64,000 nucleotides of DNA from UBA3210 sp963653535 (GCA_963653535.1 CAVJWU010000002.1:1-64000); one strand, 5' to 3'. Counted from the first letter of the stretch, positions 7,528 through 16,854 are shown. Numbers and translations are program-made. Notes: generated by a model from the sequence alone, not told the origin.

Positions 7528-9681
7528 TTATTTTGTCTTAATTAAGACAACTAAAGATAGACTATTTACGCTTAAATATTGAGCGAAACAGTCGCTAGTA
7601 ATTTTACCTGATTCATTAAATATTACTTTATAATAATCATCTAAAGCAATTTCAATTTTTGATTTAGTTGGATTAATGATGATTCTAAAATCTTCAAGTG
7701 GAGCGATAAGTTTTTCATCATGATAAATAATTGATAAACAACCATTCTCTTCATCTTCGAAAGTAATTAATTTTTCGATATCATCTTTATTATTTAATCT
7801 TAAGAAAGGATAAGACTTCTTAAGTTCAATTAATTCTTTAAAATATTTATATAGATGTTCTCTTTCATCAACTAAATTCCATTTAAATGAATTAATTTCA
7901 TCTCCTGATCGATATGAATTATGATCACCATTTTTCGATAAGCCAATTTCTTGACCTGCATGGAAGAAAGGAACACCAAAACTTAAGACAGTTACTGCAT
8001 TAATAAGTTTTAAATGTTTAAAAATATCATCTTCAAAATCATCATAACAACATACTTTTAATTTATCATATAAGGTATTGTTATCGTGACATTCAACGTA
8101 ATTAATTGATTGAGTTGGAGAAGAAAATAAAGGAGGGAAAGCAATTGGTAAAGTACAACCAACATAAGCATGTTTAAATCCATCACGGTAATTAGTATCG
8201 CCAGTTAAATATCCACGTTTGTAAAGAGCTGAATAATCTGATTTACCTTTAACAATATCTCTATAACGATCATTAAAGAAGCCAATTGAAGGTAACTCTT
8301 TCGCGTTATACATGCTAGCTTTTTGATTTCCTGACATAACAGAAGGCATATCCCAACCTTCGCCATAAATAATAAAATCAGGTTTAATCTTACGACATTC
8401 ATCATAAACTTCTTGAATAGTTTTAATATCGATTAAGCCCATTAAATCAAATCTAAATCCATCAATTCCATAATCTTTAACATAATGTAAACAAGAATCG
8501 ACGATAAATTTTCTTGCCATTATATGGCGCGATTCAAATTCGTTGCCACAGAAAGAACCATTTGATGGAGTTCCATCTTCATTATATCTAAAATAATAAT
8601 GAGGACAAATATTTTCAAAATTAGACTCATCAAGATTAAAGACGTGATTGTAAACAACATCCATAACAACTCTAATGCCATGTTTATGGAACGAAGCAAC
8701 CATCTTTTTAGCTTCTAAAATTCTCGTATATGGATCAAATAATTCAGTCGCGAAACTACCTTCAGGAGCGTTATAATTTAAAGGATCATAACCCCAGTTA
8801 TATGTATCTTCTGGATGTTCATCACTTGTAGTTGCAAAATCATAAAAAGGAAGAATTTGTACGTGAGTAATACCTAATGATTTAATATAATCAATTCCAA
8901 TCGGATTACCATTTGGAGTTAGTAAACCTTCTTCAGTTAAGCCAAGATATTTTCCTTTATATCTAAACGGTGCGAATTTATCACTCGATATATCTCTAAC
9001 ACTTAATTCATAAATAATTGAATCACAAATATCTCTTAATGGAGGTAAATCTTTCTCGTGAAGATCTATTTCCGTTCTTTCATCATTAATAACTACTCCG
9101 TAAATTGAATTTAATGATAAAGATTTAGCATAAGGATCAACGACATTATGATATTTACCATTTACTCTAACGATATAATAATAGAAGTAACCATCTAAAT
9201 CACCATCAACACTAGCTTCAAATATACCAGTTTCTTTATCTTTTGTCATGACACGCGAAACAGGAGATTTATTATCATTTGGTCTAAAAGTAATAAGATT
9301 ACAAGTATATGCTAGAGGAGAAAATACTCTAAAAATTGTTTTATTTTTAGAATATATCGCACCTAATGGACCATCAAAATGAATACGGTCAATATATTTA
9401 TCTTGTAAGCATAAAATCGAACAATTTAATTTAATACGAATATTTCTTTCATCCCAAATTTCATATTCATTACCTAAATCTAAGAAAGGTAATTGATCTA
9501 AATAATAGAAATGATATTTAGAATTTTCTTGATGGTTTTTAATATGTAGTTCTTTAATTAAAAATCCTTTTTGATACAAATAAAATTTTAAACATCCGTT
9601 AGAGTTATAACTCATTGGAATCATCACTTCAATAGTGTTAATATCAATTAAATTAGCTTTAAATTCTGTTCTTTCAATCAT
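7528..9681 (-). CDS. pulA: Type I pullulanase (GH13 debranching enzyme)
   Basis: Product of 717 residues, normal length for Bacillus-type pullulanase. The N-terminal beta domain is followed by a CBM48-like region (about 105-200), the GH13 barrel and a C-terminal beta domain. The YNWGYDP motif characteristic of type I pullulanase is at about 290. Catalytic residues are visible in GFRFDL (nucleophile, about 411), YGEGW (acid/base, about 440) and ECHDNN (about 530). No signal peptide, so it should act in the cytoplasm on alpha-1,6 branches of glycogen or imported limit dextrins. It follows ftsK by 15 bases; the GH13 glucosidase at 16858 could complete the pathway. Confidence 0.88.
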   Translation of the reverse strand: MIERTEFKANLIDINTIEVMIPMSYNSNGCLKFYLYQKGFLIKELHIKNHQENSKYHFYYLDQLPFLDLGNEYEIWDERNIRIKLNCSILCLQDKYIDRIHFDGPLGAIYSKNKTIFRVFSPLAYTCNLITFRPNDNKSPVSRVMTKDKETGIFEASVDGDLDGYFYYYIVRVNGKYHNVVDPYAKSLSLNSIYGVVINDERTEIDLHEKDLPPLRDICDSIIYELSVRDISSDKFAPFRYKGKYLGLTEEGLLTPNGNPIGIDYIKSLGITHVQILPFYDFATTSDEHPEDTYNWGYDPLNYNAPEGSFATELFDPYTRILEAKKMVASFHKHGIRVVMDVVYNHVFNLDESNFENICPHYYFRYNEDGTPSNGSFCGNEFESRHIMARKFIVDSCLHYVKDYGIDGFRFDLMGLIDIKTIQEVYDECRKIKPDFIIYGEGWDMPSVMSGNQKASMYNAKELPSIGFFNDRYRDIVKGKSDYSALYKRGYLTGDTNYRDGFKHAYVGCTLPIAFPPLFSSPTQSINYVECHDNNTLYDKLKVCCYDDFEDDIFKHLKLINAVTVLSFGVPFFHAGQEIGLSKNGDHNSYRSGDEINSFKWNLVDEREHLYKYFKELIELKKSYPFLRLNNKDDIEKLITFEDEENGCLSIIYHDEKLIAPLEDFRIIINPTKSKIEIALDDYYKVIFNESGKITSDCFAQYLSVNSLSLVVLIKTK

Positions 9682-9696
9682 AAAAACTCTCTTTCT

Positions 9697-12402
9697 CTAA
9701 TTTATCTTTTTATATTCAGGTGCGATTTCTCTTCTACCGTTATCTAATCTAACTAAAATTCCTTCATCTTCTAGATCGGCAAGAATTTTGTCCGCGCGAG
9801 TAAATCCAACTGATAACTCTCTTTGTAAGAATGAAGTTGAAGCTTGTTGCTTTTGTAAGATTAAATCACGTGCTTCATCGCTTAATTCATCTCTTTCTCT
9901 TTTTCTTGAAGCTGCATCTCCTCCTAGTGCATTTAATGAACTAGATTCAGCTAGATTCATAAAATTACGATCATATTCAGGCTCTCTTTGAGCTTTAATA
10001 AATTTACATAATTCATATACTTCACTAGAAGAAACAAATGAGCCTTGTAGTCTAACTAAGGAATTATGACGTGGTAAACGACACAACATATCGCCATAAC
10101 CTAATAACGATTCAGCCCCTGCTTCATCAAGAATAGTTTTTGAATCAACATAGCTTGGAACGAGTAAACCAATTCTCGAAGGAATAACACCTTTAATATC
10201 ACCAGTAATAACATTGACCGAAGGTCTTTGGGTACAAATAATTAAATATATACCGCAGGCTCTTGATTTTTGACATAATCTTTTGACACTTAATTCGATT
10301 TCTTTACCATATTCTGACATGAAATCAGAGAATTCATCGATGATTAAGACGATATTAGACATCTTATCATAATGCTCAATTTCGGCAATTTCATTATATT
10401 CAGAAATTTTACTTGCCCCAACTCGTGCGAGAAGTTCATATCTTCTTTCCATTTCATCGACCATTTTCTTTAAAGCAACTTTACCTTCACGTGCATCAGA
10501 AATAACTGGACAAAGTAAATGTGGTAATTCGTTATAACGTGAGAATTCAACTTTCTTTGGATCAATTAACATTAACTTTAATTCATCAGGAGTATTTCTC
10601 ATTAATAATGTTGCAATAATTGTATTAATAAAGACTGATTTACCAGAACCAGTCGTACCCGCGACCAGCGCGTGAGGTAATTCATCTATTAAAGTAGTGA
10701 CGACTTTACCTTCAATATCTTTTCCTAATGGAATTAATAATTTATTTTTTACTCCATCTTTATCTTTAATTGCTTCAAAGCACTCTTTAAAATCTACTGG
10801 AGTTGCTTTGACGTTACCGACTTCAATAGAAGAAGTATTTCTTCCTTCGACAACAGTTTCAAGTCTTACTGATTTATCGCCGTTAAGAGCGATAGAAACT
10901 TCATCGACAACTTTTGTTAAATCATTGACTCTAACTCCTTCATTCATCTTAACATTAAATCTAGTGACTGAAGGGCCAATTGTATAAGAAATAACTTGGG
11001 CGCCAATTTTATATTCTTGGAAAGTTTTATTGATTTTTTGTGCTTTTTCAGCCGCGGCATTTTCATTTAAAGTCTTAGTATCTTCCGAAGGATGATATTT
11101 TAAAATTTCAAATGGAGGTAACACATAAGCTTTTTTTGCTTTAGGTTTAATAGTTACATTCTCATTAATTTTTTCTTTTTCTTCTTGCGCTTCATTTTTA
11201 ACTTCGATATTTTCATAAGTTGGTTTTGAACTAACATTATTTAATGAATTTTGTGAACTAGATTTATTTAAGTTTACATTAATAGTTGGAGTTGGATGAC
11301 TATAATAATTATTAATATTATTAGGTTGTTCTTTAATTAATTTTTCTTCAACGATAACTTCTTTTCTAATAGGTTCAACAGATTTTTTTTCTTCGACATA
11401 AGTAGGAACACTTACTTCAAAATCATCATTAACTTCATCAAACATATTAGAAATATCATCAATACTAGGTAAAGGAATATCTTCAACACCATGATCTTTT
11501 TTTTCTTCTATTTTTAAATCTTCAATTTTATATGATTTATCTTGATTAACTTTTACTTCTTTATTTATAACGGGTGTTTCTATATCTTCTAGTCCTAAGG
11601 AAGAAGAAGGAGTAATATGGTTTTGAATATCGACATTAACTTCTACGTTAACTTCTTTATCTTCTTTTTTGGAACTATTATTAAATTCGTTATAATCTTC
11701 ATTCATTTGTTTTGTAAATGAATCATCTACATCAGTTCTTGTAACATAAATCGATTCTTTATTTAATGTCACTTCATTATCAACGATTTTTCTTTCTTCT
11801 TTCTTTCGTGCCTTTTTCTCTTTGAGGTTCTTAATGTAATTTTTTATGCACTTATAAATGTATAAGACTATTTCTTTAAAAGCTAAGAAAAGACCGATAA
11901 CAAAGATTAATCCCGTTAAGATGTAGTTACCTATTGGAGTTAAAGCAGTATTAAATAAAGCTTTTAGTAAATAACCAACGAAGCCTCCGCCTACTTCATT
12001 TAAATCTTGGAAATTATTAATTACAGGGAAATAAGGAGAAACTAATGATAAGTGTAAAGAGAATTGTGAATTTAAATTATTAAAATACAAAGGTGTATTA
12101 GTAATTGAACAAGCACTTAAAAGGGAAAAGAAAATAAATAAAATTCCGCAGACCTTTAAAGAAAAATGTACTTTAAAGATTTTTCTTTTTATCATGAGAT
12201 ATAAGCCAAAAAAGATGCTTAATAAGAAAAAGATAAAATAAAAAGCACCGAATAAATATACAAATATATATGTTAAAAAATTACCAATAGGTCCATTGTT
12301 TAACAAACCAATTATTGAAATTAAAATGATGATGAGCCCACAAAAGAAGCATTCAAAGTCGTTATTTAATAGATTTTCTTTTTTTTCATTTATCTTTTTC
12401 AT
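9697..12402 (-). CDS. ftsK: DNA translocase FtsK/SpoIIIE
   Basis: Product of 901 residues from the ATG at 12402, which has AGGTG at good spacing; an upstream in-frame start at 12435 lacks an RBS. Four or five membrane helices fill about residues 15-190, followed by an acidic low-complexity linker (about 200-450) and the RecA-like motor with Walker A GTTGSGKS (about 584). A gamma winged-helix domain at the end (STSFLQRELSVGFTRADK) would read KOPS/SRS-type sequences. It pumps chromosome ends through the closing septum. It is followed by pulA and preceded by a terminator, so it has its own promoter in the 12403-12500 gap. Confidence 0.93.
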   Translation of the reverse strand: MKKINEKKENLLNNDFECFFCGLIIILISIIGLLNNGPIGNFLTYIFVYLFGAFYFIFFLLSIFFGLYLMIKRKIFKVHFSLKVCGILFIFFSLLSACSITNTPLYFNNLNSQFSLHLSLVSPYFPVINNFQDLNEVGGGFVGYLLKALFNTALTPIGNYILTGLIFVIGLFLAFKEIVLYIYKCIKNYIKNLKEKKARKKEERKIVDNEVTLNKESIYVTRTDVDDSFTKQMNEDYNEFNNSSKKEDKEVNVEVNVDIQNHITPSSSLGLEDIETPVINKEVKVNQDKSYKIEDLKIEEKKDHGVEDIPLPSIDDISNMFDEVNDDFEVSVPTYVEEKKSVEPIRKEVIVEEKLIKEQPNNINNYYSHPTPTINVNLNKSSSQNSLNNVSSKPTYENIEVKNEAQEEKEKINENVTIKPKAKKAYVLPPFEILKYHPSEDTKTLNENAAAEKAQKINKTFQEYKIGAQVISYTIGPSVTRFNVKMNEGVRVNDLTKVVDEVSIALNGDKSVRLETVVEGRNTSSIEVGNVKATPVDFKECFEAIKDKDGVKNKLLIPLGKDIEGKVVTTLIDELPHALVAGTTGSGKSVFINTIIATLLMRNTPDELKLMLIDPKKVEFSRYNELPHLLCPVISDAREGKVALKKMVDEMERRYELLARVGASKISEYNEIAEIEHYDKMSNIVLIIDEFSDFMSEYGKEIELSVKRLCQKSRACGIYLIICTQRPSVNVITGDIKGVIPSRIGLLVPSYVDSKTILDEAGAESLLGYGDMLCRLPRHNSLVRLQGSFVSSSEVYELCKFIKAQREPEYDRNFMNLAESSSLNALGGDAASRKRERDELSDEARDLILQKQQASTSFLQRELSVGFTRADKILADLEDEGILVRLDNGRREIAPEYKKIN

Positions 12403-12501
12403 AAATACACCTACAACAAAATTAGTATAACACAATTATTTTCTTATTTTTATTATAAATATAATAAAACTTTTAAAATTTTTATAAATTATAACAAGAA
12501 T

Positions 12502-12532
12502 AAAAAAATAAGGCTCATCACCTTATTTTTTT
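12502..12532 (-). terminator. Bidirectional terminator of the mraZ operon
   Basis: Arms AAAAAAATAAGG and CCTTATTTTTTT around a 7-base loop, 10 bases past the orf77 stop. Confidence 0.85.
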
Positions 12533-12541
12533 GAAAGTTCG

Positions 12542-12775
12542 CTAGGCTAAAGTTTCATGTTTTTTTAAGAATTTATTCTTCTTATGATACTTTAATATAG
12601 CATTGAGAATTAGACAAATCGCACAAATTGCGACTTCTGCGATTAATGTAATTAAGCAATACATATTGACAGTATCTTTTAGACTGGTCATGTCTAAAAT
12701 CACTGAGATTATGACAGTTAATCCAACAATCGAATCGATCACAATTAATGTCTTTTCCATCATTGTCATCTTCAT
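12542..12775 (-). CDS. Small two-helix membrane protein at the end of the mraZ operon
   Basis: Product of 77 residues with hydrophobic segments at about 10-28 and 38-62 and a lysine-rich C-terminal tail. The family is not recognised. The RBS AGGTGA precedes the ATG at 12775. It is 12 bases after the ftsL-like gene and is the last gene of mraZ-rsmH-ftsL. By position it may be a division-associated membrane protein, but nothing in the sequence proves that. Confidence 0.65.
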   Translation of the reverse strand: MKMTMMEKTLIVIDSIVGLTVIISVILDMTSLKDTVNMYCLITLIAEVAICAICLILNAILKYHKKNKFLKKHETLA

Positions 12776-12787
12776 AGGATCACCTAC

Positions 12788-13003
12788 TTACTTGTTTGTT
12801 TCAATTTCGCCAGAATTAGTATCAATTTCATTATTTAGTTGTCTAATTTCCTCAGTTATGGCCACGTTCTGAGATGAAATTGATGTACAGATTGGAAGTA
12901 AAATTGCTAAAGATAAAATAATAATAACACTTCCGATAATGCCGAGTTTTCTCGCTTTGTAATCAAAACTAGTCATGTTTTTCTTATAAATTTTATCTTT
13001 CAT
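12788..13003 (-). CDS. ftsL: FtsL-like bitopic division protein
   Basis: Product of 71 residues: basic cytoplasmic N-terminus, one membrane helix (about 20-42), then a short extracytoplasmic helical segment rich in E, I and N (about 43-70) with heptad spacing. Topology, size and position immediately after rsmH fit FtsL, which in walled bacteria joins DivIB/FtsQ and DivIC in the divisome. The periplasmic coiled coil is shorter than usual. Sequence similarity alone would not identify it; the call rests on topology and synteny. Confidence 0.65.
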   Translation of the reverse strand: MKDKIYKKNMTSFDYKARKLGIIGSVIIILSLAILLPICTSISSQNVAITEEIRQLNNEIDTNSGEIETNK

Positions 13004-13008
13004 AATCC

Positions 13009-13935
13009 CTATTTCCTTTCTATAACTCTTAATTTAGCTGGTTTGGAACGATTATTACTTGCAAGTTCTTCTTCGCTAGCAGTAATTATCTTTTTGTTTA
13101 CTAAACGATAGTTAATTTCTTTGTTAGATGAAGGAAGGTACCTTGAAGTAACTTCTTCTTTAGTTAATGAATTGAAATATTGTTTGACGATACGATCTTC
13201 CAATGAGTTAAATGTGATAACTGCAACCCTACCTCCGCTTTTTAACATTTCACATGCATCTTTTAATGCAATTTTAAGAACTTCTAGTTCGCGATTTACT
13301 TCAATTCTAATCGCTTGGAATGTTTGTTTTGCTGGATGACCAGGTTTGGATAAAACTTTCTTAGGCAATGCTTTTTTAATTACATCAACTAGTTCGTAAG
13401 TGGTGACAAGGGGAGAAATTGATCTTTGAGATATAATCTCACGGGCAATTTGATAAGCGAATGGTTCTTCTCCATATTCTCTAATGATTCTTGTTAAATC
13501 ATTCAATGAGTAGTTATTTACTACATCGTATGCAGAAATTCTAGAGTCTTGGTTCATTCTCATATCGAGTCTAGCATCATAACGGTAGGAGAATCCCCGA
13601 TCAGATTCATCAAATTGTGCTGAGCTTACGCCTAAATCAAATAGAAATCCATCTACTTCATTAACGCCTAATTCATTTAAATCTTTTTTTAGATTTTCAA
13701 AATTGTCGTTAATTAATGTAAAGTTTTCACCAATTTTTTCTAATCTTTCTCTTGATTCATTAATAGCTTGTTTATCTTGATCGAAACAGTATAGATGTCC
13801 TTTGCTCGCTACTTTCAGGATTTCACTTGAATGGCCACCTCGACCAAGAGTGCCATCTACGTAAATTCCATCTTGCTTTAAGTTCAGTCCATCGATAGTC
13901 TCTTTTAGAAGGACTGGTATGTGTTTGTATTCCAT
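13009..13935 (-). CDS. rsmH: 16S rRNA m4C1402 methyltransferase RsmH (MraW)
   Basis: Product of 308 residues, full length for the family. The start KHIPVLLKETIDGL, the SAM-binding GTLGRGGHS (about 30-38), FDLGVSSAQFDES and the terminal SNNRSKPAKLRVIER are all characteristic. It N4-methylates C1402 in the 16S decoding centre. It lies 2 bases after mraZ and 5 bases before the ftsL-like gene, so it is in the mraZ operon and under its control. Confidence 0.96.
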   Translation of the reverse strand: MEYKHIPVLLKETIDGLNLKQDGIYVDGTLGRGGHSSEILKVASKGHLYCFDQDKQAINESRERLEKIGENFTLINDNFENLKKDLNELGVNEVDGFLFDLGVSSAQFDESDRGFSYRYDARLDMRMNQDSRISAYDVVNNYSLNDLTRIIREYGEEPFAYQIAREIISQRSISPLVTTYELVDVIKKALPKKVLSKPGHPAKQTFQAIRIEVNRELEVLKIALKDACEMLKSGGRVAVITFNSLEDRIVKQYFNSLTKEEVTSRYLPSSNKEINYRLVNKKIITASEEELASNNRSKPAKLRVIERK

Positions 13936-13937
13936 AA

Positions 13938-14369
13938 TTACATTCCCTCATAAAGACTTGAAGCATTATCTTCATAAGTAGCTTCATTATCCTCTTCCAT
14001 CTTCGCGAATCTTTCTTTATCCCATATCTCAATGTGATCGTCGATACCGATAATAACGACATCTTTATCAATTGAACATTTTTCTTTTATATCTTTATTC
14101 AATTGGATACGGCCTTGCTTATCAATATCGCATTGGTATGAGTTTGCGAAAAACGTACGCTTATAACTTCTTATTTGAGGATTAAATAAACTCTTAGAAG
14201 AAATCTCTTCGACTATTTTGTTAAATGTTTCTTCAGTATAAATAGCTAAACATTTATCAAGACCGAGATTAATATAAACGCTTGATCCAAGCTTCTCTCT
14301 AAGTTTCGAAGGCAAGGTAACACGGGATTTTTCATCTAAGCTATGATAATAGGTTCCGATAAAAAACAT
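13938..14369 (-). CDS. mraZ: Transcriptional regulator MraZ
   Basis: Product of 143 residues with two SpoVT/AbrB-like halves, each with the DxxxR signature (DEKSR about residue 14-18; DKQGR in the second half). The start at 14369 gives the normal family N-terminus (MFFIGTYYHSLDEKSR); an upstream in-frame start at 14393 would lie inside the operator array. MraZ binds direct repeats in front of its own operon. Such an array is visible just upstream. Confidence 0.95.
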   Translation of the reverse strand: MFFIGTYYHSLDEKSRVTLPSKLREKLGSSVYINLGLDKCLAIYTEETFNKIVEEISSKSLFNPQIRSYKRTFFANSYQCDIDKQGRIQLNKDIKEKCSIDKDVVIIGIDDHIEIWDKERFAKMEEDNEATYEDNASSLYEGM

Positions 14370-14377
14370 ATTTGTTA

Positions 14378-14431
14378 CCCCACTTTCCTCCACCTGTAAC
14401 CAAAGTATACCACATTTAACCCACTTGACAA
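14378..14431 (-). promoter_or_regulatory. mraZ promoter with phased MraZ boxes
   Basis: -35 TTGTCA (14431-14426), 16-base spacer, -10 TATACT (14409-14404). GTGG-type boxes occur at 14424-14421, 14413-14410, 14403-14400 (TTGG variant), 14393-14390 and 14383-14380; the last four are exactly 10 bases apart and the first is 11 away. Known MraZ operators are TGG-containing direct repeats with a 10-base period, so this is an autoregulatory site overlapping the promoter and initial transcribed region. Confidence 0.85.
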
Positions 14432-14472
14432 GTATTTTTTTATAATTTTAATCTAAAATTTTATTTTTTACG

Positions 14473-14508
14473 AAAAAAAAGGATGATTGGCATTCCAACC
14501 ATCCTTAA
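14473..14508 (-). terminator. Terminator after xseB
   Basis: Stem AAGGATGGTTGG/CCAATCATCCTT with one mismatch and a T8 run on the minus strand, 20-odd bases past the xseB stop. Confidence 0.88.
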
Positions 14509-14530
14509 AGCTCTTTTTAAGCTTCAGTAA

Positions 14531-14752
14531 TTATTTGTTATCTTCAAAAACTTCTAATTTATTATTTTTTTGAACGAGTAAAACTTGTTTAGTCGCTTCA
14601 TTAAGTTCCTCATTTAATTCTTTAGAAAGATTCATTGCTTCTTCATAAAGAGCTAAAGATTCTTTTAGCGTCATTTTTTCATTTTCTAATTTGTTTACTA
14701 ATTCTTCTAAGCGAGAAAACTTTTCTTCAATTGTTAATGTTGTTTTTGCCAT
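14531..14752 (-). CDS. xseB: Exodeoxyribonuclease VII small subunit
   Basis: Product of 73 residues with the family pattern: FSRLEELVNKLENEKMTLKESLALYEEA is split here as start FSRLEELVNKLE and helix MTLKESLALYEEAM. It forms a small helical bundle that binds the C-terminal coiled coil of XseA. It starts 1 base after xseA, with AAGGAG inside the end of xseA. Confidence 0.92.
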   Translation of the reverse strand: MAKTTLTIEEKFSRLEELVNKLENEKMTLKESLALYEEAMNLSKELNEELNEATKQVLLVQKNNKLEVFEDNK

Positions 14753-14753
14753 C

Positions 14754-15947
14754 TTAATTCTCCTTAATCTTTTTTATTACCTTAGTTTCAATTCTTCCAT
14801 CGCTAAAGGTAATAGACAAATGATCATTTTCTTTTACTTCGTTAACGCTAGTGATAATTTCGTCATTTAAATTAACTAACGAATAACCTTTATTTAATAT
14901 TAAATAAGGATTTAAAGCTTGTAATCTTCCTTTTAAATTATTTATTGAATGATCTAAAGAAACAATAATTTCGTTCATTCTTACATTTAATCTTATATTC
15001 AATTCTTTAATCTCTTTTAGCTTAATTTGATATTTATCATAAGGTGAAATTAAACCTTTAGATGCATTTATATTTAATAATCTATTTTTATATGAATCAA
15101 TCTGACGATTAATTAAAGAATTTAAGTTTACTTGGGTCGATTTTAATTCTTCAATTAAATCATATTTATTCGGTGTTGCTTTCACACCAGCATCAGTTGG
15201 AGTTATACAACATACATCAGAAACTAAATCAATTAAGGTCGAATCGATTTGGTGACCAACGGCAGAAATAATTGCTACTTCCATTGAAGCAACATAACGA
15301 ACTAATTCTTCATCGTTAAAGCAGAATAAATCTTCATTTGATCCTCCTCCTCGTCCAACAATAATAACATCTAAATTATAAGACTTAGTATTTTCTAAGG
15401 CTTTAATAATACTTTTAGGTGCATCTTGACCTTGTACTAAGCAAGGAAAAACATAGATAGAAGGATTATATCTTTTTTGAATTGTATTAATAATATCATG
15501 AACAGCTGCACCAGTAGAAGCACTGACAATCCCAATCGATTGGGGGAATTTAGGGATTTCTTTTTTGGGTAATGAAAATAAACCTTCTTTTTCAAGTTTT
15601 TTCTTTAATTCTTGAAGTTTAAGTAATTCTTTTCCTAGTCCATAAGGCTCCATATAATAAGCAGTTAAAGAATATGTTCCTCGAACTTCATAAACATCAA
15701 TTGTGCCTTTAAGGAGAACTTCATCACCATCTTTAGGGACAAAGTTCAATCTACTAGCAGTTGTCGACCACATCTTACAACTTAAAGAACATCTTTCGTC
15801 TTTAATAGAAAAATAATAATGCCCTTTAAAATCTTTTCTTAGTCCAGAAATTTCTCCTTGCACTAAGATATTTTGTAAAGAAGCATTATTTTCGATAATG
15901 TATTTAATATATTGATTGATATTTGTAACAGTAAAAATTGTATCCAT
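14754..15947 (-). CDS. xseA: Exodeoxyribonuclease VII large subunit
   Basis: Product of 397 residues, slightly shorter than the usual 430-450 because the C-terminal coiled coil is reduced. N-terminal OB fold (about 1-100, with ILVQGEISGL), catalytic domain with GIVSASTGAAVHDI (about 140) and RGGGSNEDL (about 200), and AVGHQIDSTLIDLVSD. It degrades single-stranded DNA from both ends with XseB. The ATG at 15947 has little RBS and sits 2 bases after nusB, suggesting coupling. Confidence 0.93.
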   Translation of the reverse strand: MDTIFTVTNINQYIKYIIENNASLQNILVQGEISGLRKDFKGHYYFSIKDERCSLSCKMWSTTASRLNFVPKDGDEVLLKGTIDVYEVRGTYSLTAYYMEPYGLGKELLKLQELKKKLEKEGLFSLPKKEIPKFPQSIGIVSASTGAAVHDIINTIQKRYNPSIYVFPCLVQGQDAPKSIIKALENTKSYNLDVIIVGRGGGSNEDLFCFNDEELVRYVASMEVAIISAVGHQIDSTLIDLVSDVCCITPTDAGVKATPNKYDLIEELKSTQVNLNSLINRQIDSYKNRLLNINASKGLISPYDKYQIKLKEIKELNIRLNVRMNEIIVSLDHSINNLKGRLQALNPYLILNKGYSLVNLNDEIITSVNEVKENDHLSITFSDGRIETKVIKKIKEN

Positions 15948-15949
15948 GA

Positions 15950-16369
15950 TTATAAAATCTTGTCTAAGACTGCATTAATAAAACGATATTCTTTATCGTC
16001 TAAATATTTTTTCGCAAGTTCTACCGCGACATTAATCATTGTCGCTTTATTTACATCATCAAAAGAACAATATTTTACTTCACCAATTGAGAATAATAAT
16101 ATTGCATGACCGACGATATTTAAACGATCTAATCTTAATTTTTCTGATAAATGTGAAGCGATTAATTGATCAATTTCACCTTGGTTTAATAAAGATTTGA
16201 CGACTACTTCTTTTGAAAAAGTTGGAACGTCTTCATATTCACATTCATAAACACCTTCCATTAGTTCTTTTACATCTGCTTCTTTATTATTTACTTGATA
16301 GAACAAATAGCCGTAGACTACTTGCATGATTTTTTCTTGTTCTTGGTTTCTAGATAATTCTTCACTCAT
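15950..16369 (-). CDS. nusB: Transcription antitermination factor NusB
   Basis: Product of 139 residues, all helical, ending with the family-typical VNVAVELAKKYLDD and FINAVLDKIL. It binds boxA RNA with NusE/S10 in rRNA antitermination. The order asp23-nusB-xseA-xseB matches the Bacillus yqhY-nusB-folD-xseA-xseB region with folD missing. RBS TGGAGG. Confidence 0.92.
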   Translation of the reverse strand: MSEELSRNQEQEKIMQVVYGYLFYQVNNKEADVKELMEGVYECEYEDVPTFSKEVVVKSLLNQGEIDQLIASHLSEKLRLDRLNIVGHAILLFSIGEVKYCSFDDVNKATMINVAVELAKKYLDDKEYRFINAVLDKIL

Positions 16370-16382
16370 ATATAACCTCCAT

Positions 16383-16403
16383 AAAAAAATAAGCCGGAGC
16401 TTA
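16383..16403 (-). terminator. Terminator or attenuator between asp23 and nusB
   Basis: Stem TAAGC/GCTTA with loop TCCG followed by T7 on the minus strand, a few bases past the asp23 stop. Short stem, so it may be leaky and let transcription reach nusB. Confidence 0.6.
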
Positions 16404-16407
16404 CTTT

Positions 16408-16740
16408 TTATTCAATTCCTGCTACTTTGATCTTAATTGAAAATGGAACCATTTCGACCATCGTTGTTAAGGCCTCCGCGACTTCATCTTGAATTAAAGC
16501 ACAAATCTTATCAACATTGTTTCCTTTTTTTATAATAACTTGAATATTTACAATAACCTTATTATTAGAAATAGAACAATGGACTGGCTTATGAAATCTA
16601 AAAGGCGAATTGTTCTTCTTTGTAGTTGAAACACCAATGACTTTATTTGTTACGATTGAAACAATTTGTTCAAAAGAATTAGTGGAAATTGCCATCTTGC
16701 CTCTATTTGAATAATTTTGAATAAAAACATAATCTGCCAT
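16408..16740 (-). CDS. Asp23/Gls24 family protein (YqhY-like)
   Basis: Product of 110 residues of the Asp23 family: it has GKMAISTNSFEQIVSIVTNKVIGV split as GKMAISTNSFEQIV and KVIGVS, then a VHCSISNNKVIVNIQVIIK strand pair. Bacillus YqhY sits in the same place beside nusB and affects acetyl-CoA carboxylase activity; other members are cell-envelope stress proteins. The RBS AAGGAGG and a consensus promoter precede it. Confidence 0.88.
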   Translation of the reverse strand: MADYVFIQNYSNRGKMAISTNSFEQIVSIVTNKVIGVSTTKKNNSPFRFHKPVHCSISNNKVIVNIQVIIKKGNNVDKICALIQDEVAEALTTMVEMVPFSIKIKVAGIE

Positions 16741-16768
16741 ATTTCAAAAGCCTCCTTCAATTAAATAT

Positions 16769-16797
16769 ATTATATTAAATTAAACAATTTATTTCAA
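16769..16797 (-). promoter_or_regulatory. Promoter of asp23
   Basis: -35 TTGAAA (16797-16792), 17-base spacer, -10 TATAAT (16774-16769), about 30 bases ahead of the start codon. Confidence 0.75.
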
Positions 16798-16819
16798 TTA
16801 ATAGTTAAATTTATTAAGA

Positions 16820-16854
16820 AAAACACTTCCTAGACGATTTTCTAGAAAGTGTTT
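16820..16854 (-). terminator. Terminator after the GH13 glucosidase
   Basis: Stem AAACACTTTCTAGA / TCTAGGAAGTGTTT with one mismatch, followed by a T-rich tract on the minus strand, directly after the stop at 16858. Confidence 0.85.
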
